Source: Tannerella sp.
Lineage (GTDB): Bacteria > Bacteroidota > Bacteroidia > Bacteroidales > Tannerellaceae
Assembly (NCBI GenBank): GCA_031268395.1
Contig: JAIRXI010000270.1
Span: forward strand, 1-17,409
Direction: 5' to 3'
DNA: 17,409 nucleotides
Below the pieces are notes generated by a model that was given only the letters and a program-made list of their open reading frames with translations, searched no databases and had not been told where the DNA came from. Positions within the stretch are counted from its first letter, which is position 1; each line of letters opens with the position of its first letter. This document shows, one piece after another, positions 8,004-14,860 of the stretch. Position numbers and translations under genes: made by a program.

Positions 8004-8419
8004 AGAATTAGACTTGATTCCGACCGTTTCCGTCTGAAATCTCTCGCCTCCTGACTCAATTCCGAACTTTTCAGTCTGAAATCTTTAGAATCGGACCTGA
8101 TTCCGAACATTTCAGTCTGAAATCTTTAGCCGCCTGACCCGATTCCGAACATTTCAGTCTGAAATCTTTAGAATCGGACCTGATTCCGAACATTTCAGCC
8201 GGAAATCTTTAGCCGCCTGACCCGATTCCGAACATTTCAGCCGGAAATCTTTAGCCGCCTGACCTGATTCCGAACTTTTCAGTCTGAAATCTTTAGAATC
8301 GGACCTGATTCCGAACTTTTCAGTCTGAAATCTTTAGCCGCCTGACCCGATTCCGAACTTTTCAGTCTGAAATCTTTCGCCACCTGACCTGATTCCGAAC
8401 ATTTCAGCCGGAAATCTCC
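8004..8419. repeat. Tandem repeat array, ten units of 41/42 bp in two alternating types
   Basis: This array fills most of the 514-bp gap between the lyase and fucosidase genes. Units start at 8004, 8045, 8087, 8128, 8170, 8211, 8253, 8295, 8336 and 8378. Type A (42 bp) begins AGCCGCCTGACC; type B (41 bp) begins AGAATCGGACC; the remaining ~29 bp are shared. From the fucosidase side the order is B'A' BA BA A BA A. The shared part contains the palindrome ATTTCAGTCTGAAAT or close variants (CTTTTCAG left arm, or CCG in place of TCT). Type B adds TCGGA/TCCGA arms. The outer units are the most degenerate. The 41-bp units break any reading frame, so it is not coding. There are no unique spacers, so it is not a CRISPR array. 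The flanks (7936-8003, 8420-8449) hold only a small AACCG-TTT-CGGTT inverted repeat and no promoter I can defend. Confidence 0.95.
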
Positions 8420-8449
8420 GGTTTTGCCGGGTTCGCCGGGTTTCAACGC

Positions 8450-10396
8450 TTATTTTTCGACGACCAGCGTATAACTGTCCCGGGTTTTCGGCGATTTCAC
8501 GCTCAGGCTAATCCGGTGGAGGGTGTCGCCCCAGTTGGCGCGCACGCCTTCGTCGGATTCCGTTTCCAGTTTGATTTTTTCGATCGAGACGTCCATCTGT
8601 CCGGCATCATACCGGACCGTCAGCGGAACGGTCGCGCCGTCTTTGTCCGTATAATCGATCGTTATCCGGCCCGCCCCGGCGACTTTTACCGGATAACAGG
8701 TCATCAGATGCTGAACAACGCTGCCGGCTTTCTGCAAATCGACGACATCCCTGACCGTTACATTTTTGCCGCGGTTCAGCGTGACGGAGCGTTTCCAACT
8801 GTTCACTGCCGCTTCGGCGGGATACGCGCCCGCCATGTCGAGCGAGAACACCGTCGACGCTTTTCCCTTTTTAAACGTGGCCCCGGTTGCCCTGAAGTCC
8901 AGGCCTTCGTGCTGCGTGACGCCGTTTATGGTCGGGAGGTTATGGTAATCCGAACAGAGATTCCACAGTTCATATCTCCGGTCGGTGAACGTCATTGCCG
9001 TATATTTCGGATTGCCGACGTCGATCAGCAAAGGCCGTCCGTCGTAGTAGACGATGAAACTGCCGATGTCGTTGTGGTTATGACTTTCGCCGTTGTTGCC
9101 GCCCTTGGCCGCAAAGAAAAATCCTTTTTCCGATCCTTCCCGGTCGCGGGCAATGGCTACCTGGAGGTCGGGGAACCATACGTCCTGCGGAAGCGGCAGC
9201 GCGCTGGGCGAATGTTCAAATGCGTCCGGCAGGAACAGGTCGAAAAAGTCGCGGGCATAGTGTGCGCGTACAAAGTCGGCGCCGACAGGGTGGCCGTACC
9301 AGGCGGCATACCTCATGAGCGCCGGATCGCCAATATCCCGGCCGATACGGTATGTCAGGGCGCCGGCCGTGCCGATGCGGGGGCCGGCGTCGGCGAAGTT
9401 GACGGCGTAATGCCCGCTGATCTGCACCTTATAAATAAAGCTGCACATGTTCCCGAACTTTTCGCTTTCGTACACATAGCGGAAAGCGTCGCCGGTGGCC
9501 AGGTTCAGCAGGGCGATATTGTCATAGAGTGCGCCGACTGCCGCACCCCAGTATCCCGGTCCTTCGGAACAGCCGCCGTCCGGGGGATAGGGATTGACGA
9601 ACTCGTCGAGCGTCCGTAACGCCCGTTCGATCATTTTCGCCCGCTGCGCATTGTCGTTTTCAAGCAGCAGGGCGCAGGTGATCCAGTTGGAACAGATCCA
9701 GGGATTCCAGTTGTTGGGCGCCCGCCCGTCGGGTTTTTTACTCATCCATCCATGATGCACCGTCATCAGGGGCTGCAACATGCGGGAATGTACCTCGTGA
9801 CGAATCCGTTTACGGATCTGCGGCGATACGGCGTCGAATCTGTCGCCCAGAAAATAGTCGGCCCAGGCGAGTATGCCGCCTGTCACTCCGGTGTACAGGT
9901 CGACATAAGGCTGCGTCACGTCCATCAGTCCTGCATATTCGTCCGTCTGCGGCAGATGCGCCGACGATCCCCACCAGGATTCTTCACAGATCGACCAGAT
10001 GCCGTTGATGATCGGGTCGATAAAGCGTCCCCTGTTTTCGTACAGCTCTGCCAGGATCATATTGGCCAGCACGATGCGTTTCCGGTAACTGATTTTCTGG
10101 TATTCGGAACGGTTGCCCGTCCGCACGATCAGCAGCGAAAGGGTGGCCGGCACGGTGGGCCAGTCGTAATCCAGGACGCTTTCGGCATATCGGGTATACA
10201 CTCCCAGGGATGCGGTATCGGCTACGGCCCAGCCCTGCCGGTCGTCCAGGGGTGGAAAGGGCGTCCATTTGTCGCGCGGAATCAGGAGGCGCTGCAATTC
10301 TTCGGCAGAATAAGTTCCGCTCAGCAGGTTCTGTTCCTGAGCGTGGGGCATCAGGCAGAGAAAGAGGAATATCGTGAGATAAAACAATTTATTCAT
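8450..10396 (-). CDS. Heparinase II/III-family polysaccharide lyase
   Basis: This 648-residue protein has a signal peptide (MNKLFYLTIFLFLCLMPHAQ) for export to the periplasm. An N-terminal alpha/alpha-toroid region (about 50-390) contains NNWNPW (228-233) and EGPGYW (278-283). A C-terminal beta-sandwich of the heparinase II/III type contains GESHNHNDIGSF (436-447) and SDYHNLPTING (482-492). These Asn, His and Tyr positions correspond to the motifs that neutralise the uronate and abstract the proton in this lyase superfamily. It would cleave a uronic-acid-containing chain by beta-elimination. The exact PL family and substrate (glycosaminoglycan, alginate, other) cannot be read from the sequence. 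It starts only 6 bp after the DUF1080 stop, so they share a transcript. Confidence 0.88.
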   Translation of the reverse strand: MNKLFYLTIFLFLCLMPHAQEQNLLSGTYSAEELQRLLIPRDKWTPFPPLDDRQGWAVADTASLGVYTRYAESVLDYDWPTVPATLSLLIVRTGNRSEYQKISYRKRIVLANMILAELYENRGRFIDPIINGIWSICEESWWGSSAHLPQTDEYAGLMDVTQPYVDLYTGVTGGILAWADYFLGDRFDAVSPQIRKRIRHEVHSRMLQPLMTVHHGWMSKKPDGRAPNNWNPWICSNWITCALLLENDNAQRAKMIERALRTLDEFVNPYPPDGGCSEGPGYWGAAVGALYDNIALLNLATGDAFRYVYESEKFGNMCSFIYKVQISGHYAVNFADAGPRIGTAGALTYRIGRDIGDPALMRYAAWYGHPVGADFVRAHYARDFFDLFLPDAFEHSPSALPLPQDVWFPDLQVAIARDREGSEKGFFFAAKGGNNGESHNHNDIGSFIVYYDGRPLLIDVGNPKYTAMTFTDRRYELWNLCSDYHNLPTINGVTQHEGLDFRATGATFKKGKASTVFSLDMAGAYPAEAAVNSWKRSVTLNRGKNVTVRDVVDLQKAGSVVQHLMTCYPVKVAGAGRITIDYTDKDGATVPLTVRYDAGQMDVSIEKIKLETESDEGVRANWGDTLHRISLSVKSPKTRDSYTLVVEK

Positions 10397-10402
10397 GCGC
10401 GT

Positions 10403-11533
10403 TTATTCTGCAAGTGTTTTTATTCTGATTGCGTCGATTTTCAGTTTCCCGTCCCCGGCCGCATGATAAACGGCAATCCGTCCCTTCGACGGGGAGGCGC
10501 GCCATGACATTCGCTGGACTTCAATCCCGTTGAGGATCACGGTCGATTCTTCGGCGAGGTGGATGATCTGTGTCGGGAGATAAGCGTAATCCATATATTT
10601 CAGTTTGGCGCCTGCCGACGGGTCGTAAAATTCGGCTTTGTAGCCTCTGTCGGTTTCGTTCTCCCAGCTGTAGAAAATGCCGCTGTTGCCTCCGCCGGTT
10701 TCCGTCTTGGCGGTAGAAACCTGAAGTTCATATCCGGGGTCGAACACGTCTTTGGAGATTAAATATCCCGAACCGCCGGTGGCGACGATTTCGCCGTTTT
10801 CCACTTTCCATACAGCCTCGCCGGCGATCTCCCACTTTTCGAGGTTTTTCCCGTTGAACAGATCCGTCCACGGCGGCTCACTGGAGGGCAATTCCCGGAG
10901 GTGGATATTCCGAAATTCGATTTCCCTGCCGTGATTCTGAAGGCCGATATGCCCGTTGCGAAGACGGTATTTCAGGCGCGGATGTTTATCCATGTTTCGG
11001 TTTTGCACCACCTGACCGTTTAATTCGATGACCAGCACAGGCCAGTCCATGATGATATGGTACGTATTCCAGTGTCCGGCCGGTTTGACGGCGCTGAGGA
11101 GCGGCGCTTCCACGTCGTAGATGGCGGCGCAGGAATGTACATCGGGCGCGTTTCCTGCATCGTCGTTAATCTGGATTTCCATTCCCATGCGCGATTCCCG
11201 TCCGTGGTCGCGTTCCACCAGATGGATGGTTACGCCGCTGTTGCATTTGGGACTCATCCGGAAATCAAGATACAGTTCGAAATTCTCGTATTTCTTTTCC
11301 GAAAGGATAAAATAGGGGTCGCCGGGTTTCCCGTAACAGTGAATCGTTCCGTTTTCGACCTTCCAGGCGCCCTTGTCGGGACGTATATCCCAGCCGGTAA
11401 AATCCCTGCCGTTGAAGAGGGGTACGAATCCTTCCGGCGCGATGTTCTGCGCGAAAGCCGGCGCAGGGGAAAACAGGAGCAGCCATGCCGCCAGGCAGCA
11501 TTTTACGATTTCGACAGGCCTTATACTTCTCAT
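10403..11533 (-). CDS. Exported two-domain DUF1080 protein (putative 3-keto-glycoside hydrolase/lyase)
   Basis: This 376-residue protein has a signal peptide ending APAFA-Q (about residue 29). Domain 1 (about 36-214) begins FVPLFNGRDFTGW and ends HIGLQNHGREIEFRNIHLREL, a complete DUF1080 (PF06439) jelly roll. Domain 2 (about 223-374) begins WTDLFNGKNLEKWEI but lacks the usual Trp-Asn-x-Tyr strand and the terminal GLQ-HG motif, so it is shorter or degenerate. DUF1080 members act on 3-keto-glycosides produced by Gfo/Idh/MocA oxidases, the enzyme type encoded directly upstream. The start at 11533 is chosen because AGGAGG lies 8 nt before it. ATG 11539 has only 2 nt spacing, and the open frame further upstream overlaps the previous gene and looks non-coding. 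Only 13 bp separate it from that gene. Confidence 0.9.
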   Translation of the reverse strand: MRSIRPVEIVKCCLAAWLLLFSPAPAFAQNIAPEGFVPLFNGRDFTGWDIRPDKGAWKVENGTIHCYGKPGDPYFILSEKKYENFELYLDFRMSPKCNSGVTIHLVERDHGRESRMGMEIQINDDAGNAPDVHSCAAIYDVEAPLLSAVKPAGHWNTYHIIMDWPVLVIELNGQVVQNRNMDKHPRLKYRLRNGHIGLQNHGREIEFRNIHLRELPSSEPPWTDLFNGKNLEKWEIAGEAVWKVENGEIVATGGSGYLISKDVFDPGYELQVSTAKTETGGGNSGIFYSWENETDRGYKAEFYDPSAGAKLKYMDYAYLPTQIIHLAEESTVILNGIEVQRMSWRASPSKGRIAVYHAAGDGKLKIDAIRIKTLAE

Positions 11534-11541
11534 AACCATAT

Positions 11542-11547
11542 CCTCCT
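11542..11547 (-). promoter_or_regulatory. Shine-Dalgarno site deciding the DUF1080 start
   Basis: AGGAGG on the minus strand overlaps the last base of the upstream stop codon (TGA, 11547-11549). It is 8 nt from ATG 11533 and 2 nt from ATG 11539. The arrangement suggests translational coupling with the oxidoreductase gene. Confidence 0.7.
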
Positions 11548-13037
11548 CATACTTTTTCGGGAATAACAAACGGTTCGCGATAGCTGTCCCGGAGGAAGAG
11601 ATTGGCCACTTCGGCATGTTCGCCGGTAAAGCGTTCGGTCGACGAATCGAAGGTGAGTTCGGGGCCGAGGAAAAGTTCTTCCCCGGCGGGGTCGATGCCG
11701 TTGAGCCGAAGGTGTTCTTCAAAACTCAGGAACACTTCCTCCAGCCCGGGATACCGGACGACGGTTTTTCGCAGCTCTTCGAGACTTGTCCGCGTGCCTG
11801 TCTGATAGGAGATGTTGCCGATGTGGCTGATGTTTGCCGAAAGATGTCCTTCGAGAATATCGGTTCTGAGGTCTTCCTGTTTTCCGCTTTTGAGGGCTTT
11901 GACGAAATTGAACTGCGGCCCGACCCGGCCCGGTTCCTCGAACCGTTTCACCAGTGCGCCGTTATTGTCGAAAATGGAATCGCCGGTCAGATACCCGTTT
12001 TCGCAGAAAATATAGATGCTGCAATTGGCGGAACCCTGAAAGGGATGATGTACTTTTTTCCCCGTAGCGGTATGTCCCGTGAAGCCGTCCATGTTGTCGA
12101 TGCCCGTTTTTTCGCCCAGCGCGCGCGAATCGTAAATCACCGGGATGCCATCGCAGTCATACCATGCTACCTGCGTATTGGGAACGTTTCCGTCGTCGGT
12201 ATATCCGAACCGTCCGCCGAAACTCAGCGCCCGTTGCGGCGCATGTTGCCTGCCCAGCGCCCAGCGACAGAGATCCAGCTGGTGAGGTCCGTTATTTCCC
12301 AGTTCGCCGTTGCCGGTGAACCACTGCCAGTGCCAGTCATAATGCAGTTCCCGGCGTGGCAGGGGCATCATGGGCAACGGTCCGGAATGGAGGTTGTAAT
12401 CGCAGGTGGCGGGTATGACGCCGGGGCCTTTGATTTTGCCGATGCTCTGACGCCGCTTGTAATTGACGATGCGGACGTAAAGGACTTTTCCCAGATGCGT
12501 ATGCATGTAGTCGATCGCGGCAGCTACGCTGGTATTCGATCGTGTGTCCAGATCGGCCTGCACCAGCCGTTTGTACTTGCGGGCGGCTTCGACCATCTTG
12601 CGCCCTTCCCAGATGGAATGGGAAACGGGCTTTTCCACACAGACGTGTTTGCCGGCCTGGCAGGCCCACACGGTAGCCAGGGCATGCCAGTAGTTCGGCA
12701 TCCCGATGGATACGGCATCAACATCTTTGTCGTCGAGCAGGTCTCTCAAATCCCGGTATCCTTTGGGATGGATACTGTCTTTTGCCAGTGAGGCCAGCAT
12801 TTTGTCCAAATATTCGGTATCGCAGTCGCAGAGGGCTGTAATACGGACATTTTCAGGCTGACGCTTGTAGGAATTGACATGCGACTGTCCAATACCCCGA
12901 AGTCCGATAACGGCGGCATGGATACGTTCGTTGGCCCCCTTGACCGGATGTGCGGGTGTGCCAAATGTGTAACTCGAAAATAATAGCCCGGCGCCTCCAA
13001 GTACACTGTTTTTTAGAAAATCTCTTCTGTTGGTCAT
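11547..13037 (-). CDS. Tat-exported Gfo/Idh/MocA-family oxidoreductase
   Basis: This 496-residue protein has a twin-arginine signal (NRRDFLKNSVLGGAGLLFSS), implying folding with bound NAD(P) before export. The Rossmann fold shows AVIGLRGIGQSH (42-53) and the family motif CVEKPVSH (133-140) with the catalytic-type Lys136. The C-terminal domain contains YDWHWQWFTGNGELGNNG followed by PHQLDLCRWAL, a segment typical of Bacteroidota and Planctomycetes members. The family includes sugar dehydrogenases and NAD-dependent glycosidases such as GH109. With the DUF1080 gene next to it, oxidation of a glycoside at C3 is the best-supported guess. The gene follows susD after 107 bp holding a strong terminator-like hairpin, so its expression may depend on read-through. 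Confidence 0.93.
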   Translation of the reverse strand: MTNRRDFLKNSVLGGAGLLFSSYTFGTPAHPVKGANERIHAAVIGLRGIGQSHVNSYKRQPENVRITALCDCDTEYLDKMLASLAKDSIHPKGYRDLRDLLDDKDVDAVSIGMPNYWHALATVWACQAGKHVCVEKPVSHSIWEGRKMVEAARKYKRLVQADLDTRSNTSVAAAIDYMHTHLGKVLYVRIVNYKRRQSIGKIKGPGVIPATCDYNLHSGPLPMMPLPRRELHYDWHWQWFTGNGELGNNGPHQLDLCRWALGRQHAPQRALSFGGRFGYTDDGNVPNTQVAWYDCDGIPVIYDSRALGEKTGIDNMDGFTGHTATGKKVHHPFQGSANCSIYIFCENGYLTGDSIFDNNGALVKRFEEPGRVGPQFNFVKALKSGKQEDLRTDILEGHLSANISHIGNISYQTGTRTSLEELRKTVVRYPGLEEVFLSFEEHLRLNGIDPAGEELFLGPELTFDSSTERFTGEHAEVANLFLRDSYREPFVIPEKV

Positions 13038-13061
13038 GACGTTTTAAAACTGTAAACAGAT

Positions 13062-13119
13062 AAAAAAATAGCCGTCCTGTTTCTGCCGCTTCTGACGGAA
13101 CGGCAGAAACATAGACGGC
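13062..13119 (-). terminator. Strong intrinsic terminator or attenuator after susD
   Basis: Inner arms TGTTTCTGCCG (13078-13088) and CGGCAGAAACA (13101-13111) pair perfectly over 11 bp around a 12-nt loop. Outer arms GCCGTC (13071-13076) and GACGGC (13114-13119) extend the stem by 6 bp across a small internal loop. On the minus strand the stem is followed by TA and seven Ts (13062-13068). It starts 25 bp after the susD stop and ends 24 bp before the oxidoreductase ATG. Confidence 0.88.
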
Positions 13120-13144
13120 ATAAAAGTAGTAATAATTTCTCAGG

Positions 13145-14842
13145 TCAGTATCCCGGATTCTGCGGATAATCGCTGGTGCAGCGGTCGATGTGCTCCTGTG
13201 GAATCGGACGGAGGAGGGATTTGTCATTCCATTGCGTTCCATTCGATATCACGAGTGCATTCAACATGGCACGTTCGGGAAGTTTACCCAGACGTTTCAG
13301 GTCTGTCCAGCGATAAAATTCGCCGCACAGTTCGCGCCCGCGCTCATCAAGGATCATGTCTATATCCAGTTCGGCTTCGGTGATTTCCATCTCGCTTTCC
13401 TTGCCCGGCCAGGCGGCATTGCGGCGTATGGCGTTGAAATATCTCAGGGCTTCGCTCCTGTTGCCCGCTCTGAGATAAGCCTCGCTTGCCAGCAGGTAGG
13501 CGTTGGCCAGACGGAACAGGACATGATCGCGTCCGCCGAAACTGTCGTTAGCGCCGGGACGTTTCGTATCCTCGTACTTGATCAGCGAAGGATAGATGCT
13601 GCGATAACTCTGGAAATAGATATTGTCACCCTCCGTCGAAGGTGTGATTACCGGGACATCGTCCGGGTTGTAGACCTTGATTTCGGGACGGGCGTCGATC
13701 TGTTCCTTTGTCCATGCGCGTTTGGGCGTAATGAAAATCGTATCGCCAAGTTCCCGGCGAACCGTATGTTCCTCGCCGTTCAACCGGTACGTATAGTCGA
13801 TTCCTCCGGCCAGATTGCACCGCCAGGCATCGCGGAACCAGGCCTCGAAGCGACAGTCTTTCGTTTCGTCGATCATGTTGATCAGGCGGGTCGATATTCT
13901 GAATCGCTCCCAGGCTTTCCCGTATTCGACCGAACGCTCCAGTCCGGCGACGGTATGATAGGAGCCAAGATAGAACATGTGCGCCTGGTTTTGCGTTCCG
14001 CCCAGACCGGCCGTAAGGTTCTGCGGCAAATCGTGGTAACAGAAAATGACTTCCGTGTTACCCGGGCCGTCGTTACTTTCCTTATACACTTCAAAAGGCG
14101 ACATCAGGGCAAAGCCTCCGTTGTCGATAATATCCCGGTACAGTCCGGCCGCTTCATTCCAGTGCGTAGCCGTCCCTCGCGAATCCGACAGCAGGACATA
14201 TCCCAGCATGAATTTGCCTGCCCATGCGCTCAGGCGTCCGAACTGCTCCGGATTGGCCGGAAGATTTTCCGCCGCAAACCGCAAATCGGGATAGATACCC
14301 TCGTCCCAGATCGTGTTTACGGGCGTGCGGGAGGCCTCCGTATCGGCGCCTTCGCTGGCTTCGAGCGAGAAATGCACGTCGCCGAAGTTCATCGTCAGAT
14401 GGAAATACGCATTCGCGCGGAAGAATCGCGCTTCCGCCTCGCGCACTTTCCGTTCTTCGTCCGACAGGCCTTCGGCGATGGGGATATACTTGGTTGCATA
14501 ATTACAGTAATTGATAAGACTGTAAGCGGTGTTCCAGACGTTTCTTACATCAGCGTCCGTAGGCGTTGCGCTGTACCAGTTCATGGCCAAACCGTCAAAA
14601 CCCCCGCCCGCCTGCTCAGTGTCCGTGCCGAACACGTTGATCTTGTGCAGCGGATTGATCGGGTTCTCAAAGCCGCGCGAGGAGTTGTATATTCCGTTAA
14701 TCAGCGATTCAATCCCTTTCCGGGTTTGATAGTAGCCTGCCGGCGACAGCACCGACATGGGATGTTCTTCAAGATCGCAACTTGAGAAGATGAAGCATAA
14801 CGGAATCGTTAAAATCAAAAATCTATTAAATATCCTTTTCAT
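13145..14842 (-). CDS. SusD/RagB-family glycan-binding lipoprotein
   Basis: This 565-residue lipoprotein has a signal peptide and a lipobox ending at Cys22 (IFSSC). Cys22 is followed by acidic residues (DLEE), in line with surface export in Bacteroidota. The N-terminal segment SPAGYYQTRKGIESLINGIY and the C-terminal segment LANAYLLASEAYLRAGN, followed by ERGRELCGEFYRWTDLKRLG, are classic SusD/RagB signatures. These include TPR-like helices. SusD proteins cap the SusC channel and bind the glycan at the outer membrane. The gene starts 18 bp after the susC stop. The C-terminus DYPQNPGY is also usual for the family. Confidence 0.96.
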   Translation of the reverse strand: MKRIFNRFLILTIPLCFIFSSCDLEEHPMSVLSPAGYYQTRKGIESLINGIYNSSRGFENPINPLHKINVFGTDTEQAGGGFDGLAMNWYSATPTDADVRNVWNTAYSLINYCNYATKYIPIAEGLSDEERKVREAEARFFRANAYFHLTMNFGDVHFSLEASEGADTEASRTPVNTIWDEGIYPDLRFAAENLPANPEQFGRLSAWAGKFMLGYVLLSDSRGTATHWNEAAGLYRDIIDNGGFALMSPFEVYKESNDGPGNTEVIFCYHDLPQNLTAGLGGTQNQAHMFYLGSYHTVAGLERSVEYGKAWERFRISTRLINMIDETKDCRFEAWFRDAWRCNLAGGIDYTYRLNGEEHTVRRELGDTIFITPKRAWTKEQIDARPEIKVYNPDDVPVITPSTEGDNIYFQSYRSIYPSLIKYEDTKRPGANDSFGGRDHVLFRLANAYLLASEAYLRAGNRSEALRYFNAIRRNAAWPGKESEMEITEAELDIDMILDERGRELCGEFYRWTDLKRLGKLPERAMLNALVISNGTQWNDKSLLRPIPQEHIDRCTSDYPQNPGY

Positions 14843-14860
14843 TGTAGTGACATTTTAGAA

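Noticed and set aside
8004..8419. CRISPR array
   Set aside because: There are no unique spacers: the segments between conserved cores are only two short recurring types, and no cas genes are present.
8004..8419. Coding repeat (repetitive protein)
   Set aside because: The 41-bp units shift the frame, so no reading frame stays open or periodic on either strand.
11534..11722. N-terminal extension of the DUF1080 gene
   Set aside because: The extra 63 residues overlap the oxidoreductase gene in another frame and would bury a clear signal peptide. A good Shine-Dalgarno site favours 11533.
13190..14785. 531-codon plus-strand open frame opposite susD
   Set aside because: It is a shadow of the clear SusD gene with no recognisable motif. 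The same holds for antisense frames at 3985-5127, 6004-7140, 8516-9619 and 11373-12791.
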